This document shows, in pieces, positions 1 through 7,114 of a DNA stretch of 27,668 nt. The DNA comes from Planctomycetota bacterium (GTDB lineage: Bacteria; Planctomycetota; Phycisphaerae; Phycisphaerales; UBA1924): contig JAEYTB010000163.1 in the NCBI GenBank assembly GCA_023434205.1, positions 1 to 27,668 on the forward strand, written 5' to 3'. A program made the position numbers and the translations under genes. Position 1 is the first letter of the stretch. Each line of letters begins with the position of its first letter. The notes under the pieces were generated by a model that saw only the letters and a list, made by a program, of their open reading frames with translations, did not search any database and had not been told where the DNA came from.

Positions 1-460
1 CGCAGCCGGGGGTGGCTGCGATGGCGACGCGGGCGTGCAGGCGGAGGCGCGTGAGTGCGGAGAGCACTCGCTTGGCGAGGGCGCGTTCGGAGCGGTAAAG
101 ACGCTCGCAGCCGGTGACGTCGAGCCACAGGCCGTCGGGCGGGCTGGTGGCGACGGCGGGCGTGAAGCGCAGGGCCCACTGGGCGAGGGCGTCCAGCGCG
201 GCGAGATCGCGCTCGGGCTTGGAAGGGGCGACCAGGAGGCGGTCGGGGGGCAGGAGGGAGCGCGCGTGGGCGAGCTTCATGCCGGGCTGCACGGAATGCC
301 TGGCGGCGACCGGGCAGCACGCGGCGACGAACTCGCACTGGTGCTGCTGGTGCGTGAGGACGTGGGCGAGCTTCCTGTTACCCAGCCCGCGCCGTTCGCG
401 TCGCCGGATGAGCAGGTCGATCGGCCAGCACGGGAGGTATACGGAGAGCACCCGTCGCAT
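1..460 (-). CDS. imuB: ImuB-like Y-family DNA polymerase (partial, 5' part only)
   Basis: The first 153 codons are present; the gene runs off the left edge. The N-terminus begins MRRVLSVYLPCWPIDLL, matching the usual ImuB opening, and later has DGLWLDVTGCERLYRSE, the ImuB/DinB palm motif that carries a metal-binding acidic residue in active Y-family polymerases. ImuB proteins are generally catalytically degenerate and act as the beta-clamp-binding hub that links ImuA and DnaE2 in SOS mutagenesis. The ATG lies inside the 3' end of imuA, overlapping it by about 83 bases in another frame, so translation is probably coupled. I chose this start because homology begins within a few residues of it. 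Whether dnaE2 follows cannot be seen. Confidence 0.85.
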   Translation of the reverse strand, partial: MRRVLSVYLPCWPIDLLIRRRERRGLGNRKLAHVLTHQQHQCEFVAACCPVAARHSVQPGMKLAHARSLLPPDRLLVAPSKPERDLAALDALAQWALRFTPAVATSPPDGLWLDVTGCERLYRSERALAKRVLSALTRLRLHARVAIAATPGC

Positions 461-1112
461 GGTCAAGCTCGAGGGTCCAGAGGCGAGGACCCAGCGTGGG
501 CTGCACTCCCTTGCAGCGCAGTAGTTCAGCGGTCCATCGCTGGCAGGTGGTGTGGGCGGGGGTGCGCCGGATGAGCCAGCGGGTCGCCGCGGAGGAGAAG
601 TCGCCGGCGTCGGAGGCGGGGCGCGCGAGCAGGCCGAGCGCGTTGCCGGCCTCGGCGCTGAGCTGGAGGCGTCGGAGGGCGGTGCGGTCCAGGCCGGAGC
701 CGTCGGTGATCACACAGGCCGCGGCGGGGCTGCGGAGGGCGAGCTCGGCGGCCCAGGTGCGCTCGTGCGGTGTGCGGGCGGCGATGAGGAGGGATCGCTC
801 AAGGAGGCCTGCGCGGGCGAGGGCGTGCGCGGAAGGCCAGGCCCGCTCACCCACCCACACGATGCGGTGGAGGGAATGTTCGGCGGCGCGGGCGGCGAGG
901 TGGATGAGGATGGTGAAGGGGGGGCGTGAGGCGGCGCGGTCGTCGTCGGGGCCGAGCCATTCGTGGATAGCGCCGCGGAGCAGGCCGTGGTGGGGGAGGG
1001 CGTTGTCGAGCGCGTGGAGGCCGGTGGGCAGGGGTGGCTGTGTGGCGTGCGTCCAGCGGCGCATTTCGACGGCGTTGATTTGCTCGGCGAGCGCTGAGAG
1101 GTCCCGTCGCAT
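378..1112 (-). CDS. imuA: ImuA-like RecA-fold protein of the mutagenesis cassette
   Basis: The 244-residue protein has the ImuA layout: a short N-terminal segment, PLPTGLHALDNALPHHGLLRGAIHEW (a RecA-like 'sG...LD..L..GGl..G..tEi.G' segment at about 28-53), then a RecA-like core through about residue 180 and a basic tail. The canonical Walker A GxxxxGKT is not visible, as is common in ImuA. In characterised systems ImuA works with ImuB and DnaE2 in error-prone translesion synthesis after DNA damage. It lies directly upstream of and overlaps imuB. A -10-like hexamer lies only six bases before the ATG, so the message may be leaderless. The identification rests on motif and context; sequence conservation in this family is low. 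Confidence 0.8.
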   Translation of the reverse strand: MRRDLSALAEQINAVEMRRWTHATQPPLPTGLHALDNALPHHGLLRGAIHEWLGPDDDRAASRPPFTILIHLAARAAEHSLHRIVWVGERAWPSAHALARAGLLERSLLIAARTPHERTWAAELALRSPAAACVITDGSGLDRTALRRLQLSAEAGNALGLLARPASDAGDFSSAATRWLIRRTPAHTTCQRWTAELLRCKGVQPTLGPRLWTLELDHATGALRIPPVLADRPAHPATRTARAG

Positions 1113-1118
1113 GGAAGC

Positions 1119-1147
1119 ATCTAACGGGAACCAAACTGTCGTGTCAA
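1119..1147 (-). promoter_or_regulatory. Putative imuA promoter (leaderless)
   Basis: On the minus strand a perfect -35 TTGACA (1147-1142) is followed by a 17-base spacer and TTAGAT (1124-1119) as a weak -10. Six bases later is the imuA ATG, so transcription would begin at or within the start codon. The -35 also forms part of a direct repeat TGACA-N6-TGACA. Confidence 0.5.
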
Positions 1148-1177
1148 GTGTTTGTCAGGTAAATGAGTGTAAATGAT
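1142..1177 (-). repeat. Direct repeats overlapping the imuA promoter, candidate operator
   Basis: Read on the minus strand, two TCATTTAC copies with a 10-base period (about 1174-1157) are followed by two TGACA copies with an 11-base period, the second being part of the -35. Spaced direct repeats of about one helical turn are a common operator form, including that of alphaproteobacterial LexA (GTTC-N7-GTTC), but these repeats do not match a known SOS box. Regulatory role is inferred only from position. Confidence 0.3.
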
Positions 1178-1191
1178 TGGACCGCTGGGTT

Positions 1192-1866
1192 TTACCACAG
1201 TCCCTGGGGGGCCGCGGGCTGGATCAGGTCCGGGGCGTCATTGCGGGGGGAGTTGACGCGGCTCGAGACGGTGGTGCCCACCATCTCCTCGGCGTGGAAG
1301 ACCGGGAGCGGGGGTGGGGGCTGGGACGTGTCCAGCCAGGAATCCCAGAGCTCGGGGGGGAGGATGCAGGGCATTCGGTCGTGGATCTTGGCGAGCAGGT
1401 CGTTGGGGGGGCCGGTCAGGACAGTGAAAGTCTCGGTGGGCTGGTCTGGCGAGCCCCAGCACTCCCAGAGGCCTGCGAGGGCGAAAATGGCGCCGTCGGC
1501 GGGGGTGAAGTACCAGGGCTGCTTGAGCTTGTCGCCGAGTTTCTGCCACTCGTAGAAGCCCGAGATGGGGACGAGGCAGCGGCGGGACTTCATGGCCGAG
1601 CGGAAGGCGGGTTTGGAGGCGGCTTCTTCTGAGCGGGCATTGATGCAGCGGGAGCCGAAGGAGAGGTCCTTTGCCCAGGATGGGACAAGGCCCCAGCGCA
1701 TCAGGCGGGCTTCGCGGGCGTGGGCTGCGCCGAGCACAACGGGCGAGGTCTGTGTCGGGGCGACGTTGTAGGAAGACTGGAACGGGAGCTCGGGGGTCGC
1801 GGTGGCGAGGCGCATGAGCCGGTGGAGCTCTTTCCAGGTGTACATGCGCGTAAAGCGGCCGCACAT
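1192..1866 (-). CDS. SRAP/HMCES (YedK) abasic-site processing protein
   Basis: This 224-residue protein begins MCGRFTRMY, so after removal of Met the catalytic Cys2 becomes N-terminal; it forms a thiazolidine DNA-protein crosslink with abasic sites in single-stranded DNA. Other family residues are visible: Asn34 in YNVAPTQ, Asn76 in NARSE, Glu106 in FYEW and His162 in KIHDRMP, matching the active-site positions of E. coli YedK. An upstream in-frame extension of 34 residues exists, but the chemistry requires the start at MCGR, and an AAGGGG ribosome-binding site lies 9 bases before it. That site can pair with an upstream CCCCT to form a five-base-pair hairpin. The gene is followed in the same direction by imuA and imuB, placing it in a DNA-damage tolerance neighbourhood. 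Length is typical of the family. Confidence 0.93.
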   Translation of the reverse strand: MCGRFTRMYTWKELHRLMRLATATPELPFQSSYNVAPTQTSPVVLGAAHAREARLMRWGLVPSWAKDLSFGSRCINARSEEAASKPAFRSAMKSRRCLVPISGFYEWQKLGDKLKQPWYFTPADGAIFALAGLWECWGSPDQPTETFTVLTGPPNDLLAKIHDRMPCILPPELWDSWLDTSQPPPPLPVFHAEEMVGTTVSSRVNSPRNDAPDLIQPAAPQGLW

Positions 1867-1982
1867 CGCGTATTCCCCTTGAGCAGGGGCTTTGCCGAGA
1901 CAGTCGGCGGTCCCCGCACCTATCCTTGCTCCCCCCCGGGCCGGCCGCCTGGGGCCGCAACCCCTCAAAGGAAGCCACCCTC

Positions 1983-2951
1983 ATGCGTCGTCCGAAGATC
2001 AGCGTCATCGGTGCAGGGAACATCGGCGGCGAGTGCGCCCGCTCCATCGCGTTCAAGGAGCTGGGCGATGTCGTGCTGCTGGATATCCAGAACAAGGACA
2101 AGCCGGAACTGCACATGCCCAAGGGCAAGGCCCTGGACCTGGCGTGCTGCGGGCCGGTCGAGAGTTTCGACGCCAGGATCACGGGGACGTTCGACTACGC
2201 GGACACGGCGGACAGCGACGTGGTGGTGATCACGGCGGGCCTGCCGCGCAAGCCGGGGATGAGCCGCGACGACCTTGTGCAGGTGAATACGGGGATCGTC
2301 AAGAGCGTGGCGGAGAACGTGAAGAAGTACTCGCCCAACGCGTGCGTGATCGTGGTGAGCAACCCGCTGGACGCGATGGTGTACGTGGCGTGGAAGGTGA
2401 CGGGGTTCCCGGCCAACCGCGTGATGGGCCAGGCCGGCGCGCTGGACGTGGCCCGGTACAAGACCTTCCTGGCTTGGGAGCTGGGCGTGTCGGCCGAGGA
2501 TGTGCAGGGGCTGCTGCTGGGCGGGCACGGGGACGACATGGTGCCGCTGCCCAACCGCACGAGCGTGAACGGGATCCCGGTGACGGCGCTGCTGAGCCCT
2601 GAGAAGATTCAGGCTTGCGTGGAGCGGGCCAAGGTGGGCGGGGGCGAGGTCGTGAAGCTGATGGGGACCAGCGCCTGGTACGCGCCCAGCGCGGGCACCG
2701 TGGAGATGGTGGAGGCGATCGTGCGGGACAAGAAGCGCGTGATCGCGTGCGCGGCGTACTGCGGCAACGAGTTCGGCGGCGCGGGGAAGGGCTACTTCGT
2801 CGGCGTGCCGTGCGTGCTGGGGGATAAGGGTGTCGAGAAGATCATCGACTTCAAGCTCGACGAGACGGAGCAGAAGTTCATGGACGAGTCGATCAGCCAC
2901 GTCAAGGACCTGGTCGGGGTGGTGCGGAAGATGTTCCCCGAGCTGGCCTGA
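1983..2951 (+). CDS. mdh: Malate dehydrogenase (NAD, LDH-like type)
   Basis: The enzyme interconverts malate and oxaloacetate with NAD in the TCA cycle. The 322-residue product has the nucleotide-binding GAGNIG at 10-15, acidic Asp34 at the end of the second strand (NAD preference), the mobile loop GLPRKPGMSR with Arg89 and Arg95 (an Arg at the specificity position, favouring malate over lactate), SNPLD at 126-130, the Asp155/Arg158 pair and catalytic His182 in GGHGDD. The length and motifs fit the LDH-like group of MDH found in many phyla including planctomycetes. I placed the start at the ATG preceded by AAAGGAAG rather than an in-frame ATG 19 codons upstream, because homology starts at KISVIG. 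It is divergent from the HMCES gene. Confidence 0.95.
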   Translation: MRRPKISVIGAGNIGGECARSIAFKELGDVVLLDIQNKDKPELHMPKGKALDLACCGPVESFDARITGTFDYADTADSDVVVITAGLPRKPGMSRDDLVQVNTGIVKSVAENVKKYSPNACVIVVSNPLDAMVYVAWKVTGFPANRVMGQAGALDVARYKTFLAWELGVSAEDVQGLLLGGHGDDMVPLPNRTSVNGIPVTALLSPEKIQACVERAKVGGGEVVKLMGTSAWYAPSAGTVEMVEAIVRDKKRVIACAAYCGNEFGGAGKGYFVGVPCVLGDKGVEKIIDFKLDETEQKFMDESISHVKDLVGVVRKMFPELA

Positions 2952-3043
2952 AGCGGATCTCAGCCCGAGCGCAGCCCGACCGGCGGGAAACAAACAACTG
3001 GCGACCGGGGCCTCGCGGCCCCCGAGCACTGGAACCTTCAACC

Positions 3044-4339
3044 ATGATGAACACCCGACACTTGTTCTTGGCCGCCGGGGCCCTTCTGTTCAGCGTTCCC
3101 GCGCTGGCGCAGCCCGGGCATGAAGGGCACGACCACGCGGGCCACAGCCACGCCCCGGCAAAGCCGGTGGTGGCGCAGCCCGTCCCGGCGCCCCCGCCGG
3201 TGACCAAGACGCACGCGACGTTCTCGGAGGATGAGTTCAAGGCCATCGCGATGGCGATGAGCGGGTGCCGCAGCGCGGTGATCGAGGGCTCGGGCGAGGT
3301 GGTGCTGGCGGTGGCGCCGGTGGGCGTAAGCGGGGCGAGCAACACCATGTACGCGGAGCTGAGCTTCGCGAACGCGATGAACCGCCCTTTCCGCCAGACG
3401 ATCTGGCAGCTCGACCGCGTGGACGGGAAGGTCCACCTGAAGACGTACGAGTTCCGGGCCAAGCCGGACCACATCGCCGGGATGTGGGCGGCGCCCGAGA
3501 CCTTCCCGCCCCTGAGCCTGGACTGGATGCGGATGACGATGGAGATGGAGGTCACACGCGAGGGAGAGGGCTACCGGGCCCGGACGCTCAAGCCGTACCC
3601 CTCGACGGTGAACGGCGCGGACAGCATGACGAGCGAGATCGTGTTCGACGCCGAGACCTTTGTCACCAGCGACCGCGGGTATGACAAGGAGGGCAAGCTG
3701 GTCTGGGGCCCGGCAGAGGGCGCCAGCGGCTACACGTTCAAGAACTTCGCGGGCGGGCCGGTGGCGGTCCGTTCTGACGACGGCCTGGTGGTCATCAACT
3801 ATCCGGGGCAGGTCAAGGGCGACCCCGCGAAACCCGGCGAGCGGATCGCGGTCGAGTACATGGGCTACCTTGAGAACGGCCGGATGTTCGACGCCTCCTA
3901 CTCCCGCGGCAGCCCGTTCGTGTACGCGCAGGGCGACAAGCTGATCGAGGGGTGGAACCGCGGGATGAAGGACGTCCGCGAGGGCACGGTGCGGCGGATC
4001 ATCATCCCCGCGGCGCTGGCCCACGGGGACACCACCGGCAACGGCAAGGTGCCGCCGAACTCCACGCTGATCTATGACGTGAAGGTCAAGGCGGTCGGCG
4101 CGGCGGCGGTGACGAGCACTCCGCCGCCAGCGCCGGGCGTGAAGGCCGCGCCGGGCGCGGTGGCGCCGCAGCTCCAGCCTGTGGACCCCAACGACCCGGT
4201 CATCAAGAAGATGGAAGCGGACATGCGGGCGCGGATGGAGGCCAAGGCCAAGGCGCGGGCCGAGAAGGAAGCCGCGGAGCAGGCGGAGAAGGAGAAGCAG
4301 GGCAAGCCTGCCGATCCGCAGCCCGCGCCCAAGAAGTAA
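3044..4339 (+). CDS. Exported fusion: CpcT/CpeT-like domain plus FKBP-type prolyl isomerase
   Basis: The 431-residue protein starts with a signal peptide (about 1-22, ending ALAQ), then a His-rich HEGHDHAGHSH stretch (26-36) that could bind metal and a Pro-rich linker. Residues about 60-240 resemble the CpcT/CpeT family (MYAELSFANAMNRPFRQTIWQL, later GMWAAPETFP), known in cyanobacteria as bilin lyases but also present in bacteria without phycobiliproteins, where the function is unknown. Residues about 264-350 are an FKBP domain (GERIAVEYMGYLENGRMFDA, then LIEGW, then a PPNSTLIYDVKV end), which catalyses prolyl cis-trans isomerisation. A Lys/Glu/Ala-rich, probably coiled-coil tail (385-420) follows. 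It most likely acts outside the cytoplasmic membrane. The FKBP call is firm, the CpcT-like call moderate. The gene follows mdh by 92 bases and ends before a hairpin terminator. Confidence 0.82.
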   Translation: MMNTRHLFLAAGALLFSVPALAQPGHEGHDHAGHSHAPAKPVVAQPVPAPPPVTKTHATFSEDEFKAIAMAMSGCRSAVIEGSGEVVLAVAPVGVSGASNTMYAELSFANAMNRPFRQTIWQLDRVDGKVHLKTYEFRAKPDHIAGMWAAPETFPPLSLDWMRMTMEMEVTREGEGYRARTLKPYPSTVNGADSMTSEIVFDAETFVTSDRGYDKEGKLVWGPAEGASGYTFKNFAGGPVAVRSDDGLVVINYPGQVKGDPAKPGERIAVEYMGYLENGRMFDASYSRGSPFVYAQGDKLIEGWNRGMKDVREGTVRRIIIPAALAHGDTTGNGKVPPNSTLIYDVKVKAVGAAAVTSTPPPAPGVKAAPGAVAPQLQPVDPNDPVIKKMEADMRARMEAKAKARAEKEAAEQAEKEKQGKPADPQPAPKK

Positions 4340-4367
4340 GACGCGGAACAGAGCTTGAAGTGCGCGG

Positions 4368-4396
4368 CAAGGCCCGGTTCCCGGGCCTTGTTGCAT
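4368..4396 (+). terminator. Hairpin terminator after the FKBP fusion gene
   Basis: A perfect 10-base-pair stem CAAGGCCCGG/CCGGGCCTTG with a three-base loop, followed by the short pyrimidine-rich TTGCAT. The T-run is weak, so termination may be incomplete. Confidence 0.6.
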
Positions 4397-4417
4397 CGGG
4401 GGAGGGCGCTGCCGCGC

Positions 4418-4423
4418 TAGGAT
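4418..4423 (+). promoter_or_regulatory. Putative -10 element of the J-protein gene
   Basis: TAGGAT sits ten bases before the ATG with no Shine-Dalgarno between, implying a leader of only about four bases. No convincing -35 hexamer is seen. Confidence 0.3.
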
Positions 4424-4433
4424 TGGCACCACG

Positions 4434-5444
4434 ATGGCCAGGGACTACTACGACACACTCGGCGTTTCCAAGGCGGCGACGCCCGATGAGATCAAGGCCG
4501 CGTACCGCAAGCTGGCCCGCAAGTATCACCCGGACGTGAACAAGGAAGCGGGGGCGCAGGCGAAGTTCACCGAGGTGCAGCAGGCGTACGACGTGCTCTC
4601 CGACGAGCAGAAGCGCAAGCTCTACGACCAGTTCGGCTCCGCGGCGTTCGAGTCCGGCGGGCCGGGGGCGGGCGGGCCGCACCCGGGCGCGGCGCAGCGG
4701 GGGCCGCACTACTCGTGGTCGAACGTGGGCGGCCCGGGGGGCGGGCCCGGGTTCGGCGTCAGCATGGACGAGGAGGACATGTCCTCGGTGTTTGATGCGA
4801 TCTTCGGCGGGCGGGGCGGGTCGCCCTTTGGCGGGGGCGGGGCGGCGCGGCCGGGCCGCACGCGCGCCAAGGCCCGCCAGGAGCCCGCGGAGGTGCGCCA
4901 GGACGTCACGATCGACTTCATGACCGCGGCGAAGGGCGGCGTGCAGAAGCTCCGCATCAGCGAGGAGGGGGGCAAGCAGCGCACCATCGAGGTGAGCATC
5001 CCGGCGGGGTCGGAGGAGGGCTCGCAGCTGCGCGTCCGGGCGGGGGCGGGGCAGGGGCGCGACCTCATCCTGCGGCTGCACATCGCGGGGCACGAGCTCT
5101 TCCGTCGCGGCGAGGGGGAGTCGGCGGGCAAAGGGCTGGACCTGACCCTGGACCTGCCGCTGACCATCAGCGAGGCGACGCTGGGGGCGACCGTGCTGGT
5201 CCCCACGCTCGACCGGCCGCTTGAGCTTCAGGTGCCGCCGGGCACGGCGAGCGGGAAGAAGCTTCGGCTGAAGGGGCGGGGGATCCACGACGCGGAGGGT
5301 CGGCAGGGGGACCTGTACGCGGTGATCCGGATCGTGCCGCCGCGGGGTGACAGCCTGACGGGGGATCAGCAGCGGGTACTGCGGGAGATTGGGTCGGAAA
5401 CACCGGGGGTGCGGGCGGGGCCGGGCTGGCCCGGTTCCACGTAA
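4434..5444 (+). CDS. CbpA-type DnaJ family co-chaperone (no zinc finger)
   Basis: The 336-residue protein has a full J domain (about 4-68) with the HPD motif at 32-34 that stimulates the ATPase of DnaK/Hsp70, then a Gly-rich linker (about 70-145) and a C-terminal client-binding region (about 150-320, with TIEVSIPAGSEEGSQLRVRAGAG and LDLPLTISEATLGATVLVPTLD). The CxxCxGxG zinc-finger repeats of true DnaJ are absent, which makes this the CbpA/type II class. It should act in the cytoplasm in protein folding. Its start is fixed by the J-domain opening ARDYYDTLGV. It stands alone between a terminator and the glycosyl-phosphate transferase gene; a -10-like TAGGAT just upstream suggests a very short leader. 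Confidence 0.92.
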   Translation: MARDYYDTLGVSKAATPDEIKAAYRKLARKYHPDVNKEAGAQAKFTEVQQAYDVLSDEQKRKLYDQFGSAAFESGGPGAGGPHPGAAQRGPHYSWSNVGGPGGGPGFGVSMDEEDMSSVFDAIFGGRGGSPFGGGGAARPGRTRAKARQEPAEVRQDVTIDFMTAAKGGVQKLRISEEGGKQRTIEVSIPAGSEEGSQLRVRAGAGQGRDLILRLHIAGHELFRRGEGESAGKGLDLTLDLPLTISEATLGATVLVPTLDRPLELQVPPGTASGKKLRLKGRGIHDAEGRQGDLYAVIRIVPPRGDSLTGDQQRVLREIGSETPGVRAGPGWPGST

Positions 5445-5474
5445 GTCTGGTTGGGACAGGCCATTGGAAGCCGC

Positions 5475-5483
5475 TGGTAGAAT
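5475..5483 (+). promoter_or_regulatory. Putative extended -10 promoter
   Basis: TGGTAGAAT fits an extended -10 (TG-N-TATAAT-like), about 125 bases before the transferase start codon. A clear -35 is not visible at normal spacing. Confidence 0.35.
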
Positions 5484-5608
5484 GGGCGGCGTTTCCGTGG
5501 CGCACACAATGACGTGATGCCGATTGACTCCGGCGCGTCAACCTGTAAGAGTGCAGCCCGCAAACGGTTGCACTCGGGGGAGAGAGAGTTCGTTGAGGAA
5601 CGCCCCGC

Positions 5609-7096
5609 TTGCTCAAGCAGCGACACCAGTTCTTTGTTGCCCTGCTCTGCCTGGTTGACGGCCTGGTCGTCGCCGCGGCGTGCTATGGCGCGTGGGCGGT
5701 GCGTCGGCTGGTCATCGAGGGCGAGTTCCCGCAGACCCCCGTGATCGTGGCGGACTGGTGGGAGGTCGCCCGGCCATGGGTGCATGAACCGCTCGCGCCG
5801 CTGGCGGTGCCGATCGCGCTGCTGGCGCTGTGGAACTTCAAGCTGTACCTGCCGCGACGCGACCGCGGGATCATGGCCGAGCACGGCGAGGTGTTCCGCG
5901 CCGGCATCGTGGCGGTGGTGCTGCTGATCGTGGTGGTCGCGGCGGTTGGCACAGAGACGGTGGGCGGCTGGCGCGAAACGGGCCGCGTGCGGTTCTTGGG
6001 GATGTGGCTCGACGGCAGCCGTGTGCAGCTTGGGATGGTGGCGATCCTGCTGCCCAACCTGCTGGCGCTGCACCGCGTGGCGTTCCGGTGGGCGCTGCGT
6101 GCGATCCGGCGTCGGGGGTGGAACCTGCGGCACGTGGCGGTGATCGGCGTGGGGCGGCTGGGGCGGATCGTGTGCCGGACGCTGGACCGCAACTCGTGGA
6201 CGGGCATCCACGTCGCTTACTTCCTGTCGCACCAGGACCACAACCACGGCCCGCAGGGGTGCGTGGGTCGGCCGGTGCTGGGCGGGCTGTCGGACTTGGA
6301 GGCGGTATTCGAAAAGCAGAAGCCTGACGCGGTGTACCTGGCGATCCCGAACTCACGGTCCGCGATGGTGCCGGCGCTGCTTAAGCGGCTGGAGCGGTTC
6401 GCGCTGGATGTGCGGATCGTGCCCGATGTCCACCCGCGGTACATGCCGCAGAACATGCAGGTCGGCGTGCTGGAGGGGATGCCGATCCTGAGCGTGCGGG
6501 AGAGCCCGCTGAACGGGGTGGGTGGTGCGGTCAAGCGGGCGATCGACATCGTGGGGGCCACCGCGGGGCTGCTGATGTTCTCGCCGCTCATGCTGGCGAT
6601 CGCGGCGGTCATCCGGTTCACGAGCCCCGGGCCGGTGATGTTCCTCCAGCGGCGGGTGAGCCTGGGGGGCGAGACGTTCAACATCTTCAAGTTCCGCACG
6701 ATGTACCACGCGGAGGATGAGAGCACGCCTGGGTGGACGCGCCGGGACGACCCGCGGGTGACGCCGGTGGGGCGGTGGCTGCGGAAGACGAGCCTGGATG
6801 AACTGCCGCAGTTGTTCAACGTGCTGCTGGGCGACATGTCGCTGGTGGGCCCGCGCCCGGAGCGCCCGGAGCTGATCGCGCGGTTCAGGGACGACTGGCG
6901 CGGGTACATGCTGCGTCAGCATGTGAAGGCGGGGATTACGGGGTGGGCGCAGGTGAACGGGCTGCGCGGCGACACGAGCCTGCGGAAGCGGCTGCAGCTC
7001 GACCTGTTCTACATCCGGCACTGGTCGCTGGGGTTTGACCTGAAGATCCTGTGGCTGACCCTGTTCCGCGGCTTTGTTCACCGCAACGCGCACTGA
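5609..7096 (+). CDS. Polyprenyl-phosphate sugar-1-phosphate transferase (exopolysaccharide initiation)
   Basis: This 495-residue protein has the WcaJ/Gne-type layout. Hydrophobic helices lie near 8-31, 62-80, 98-114 and 150-165, then a Rossmann-like cytoplasmic domain begins HVAVIGVGRLGR. A final membrane segment (about 312-335) leads into the catalytic bacterial sugar transferase domain: GPVMFLQRRVSLGGETFNIFKFRTM, then SLDELPQLFNVLLGDMSLVGPRPE and GWAQVNGLRGDT. Family members move a hexose-1-phosphate from a nucleotide sugar to undecaprenyl phosphate, the first step of capsule or exopolysaccharide repeat-unit synthesis at the inner membrane. The start is a TTG with GAGGAA eight bases upstream; an in-frame TGA at 5594 rules out an earlier start. 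No other polysaccharide genes are adjacent, so it appears as a stand-alone initiating enzyme. The sugar cannot be predicted. Confidence 0.9.
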   Translation: MLKQRHQFFVALLCLVDGLVVAAACYGAWAVRRLVIEGEFPQTPVIVADWWEVARPWVHEPLAPLAVPIALLALWNFKLYLPRRDRGIMAEHGEVFRAGIVAVVLLIVVVAAVGTETVGGWRETGRVRFLGMWLDGSRVQLGMVAILLPNLLALHRVAFRWALRAIRRRGWNLRHVAVIGVGRLGRIVCRTLDRNSWTGIHVAYFLSHQDHNHGPQGCVGRPVLGGLSDLEAVFEKQKPDAVYLAIPNSRSAMVPALLKRLERFALDVRIVPDVHPRYMPQNMQVGVLEGMPILSVRESPLNGVGGAVKRAIDIVGATAGLLMFSPLMLAIAAVIRFTSPGPVMFLQRRVSLGGETFNIFKFRTMYHAEDESTPGWTRRDDPRVTPVGRWLRKTSLDELPQLFNVLLGDMSLVGPRPERPELIARFRDDWRGYMLRQHVKAGITGWAQVNGLRGDTSLRKRLQLDLFYIRHWSLGFDLKILWLTLFRGFVHRNAH

Positions 7097-7114
7097 GCGG
7101 GCGCGAACGCTGAA

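Noticed and set aside
35..574. Plus-strand frames over the imuB/imuA overlap
   Set aside because: The minus strand carries clear ImuB and ImuA motifs; the plus frames are low-complexity shadows.
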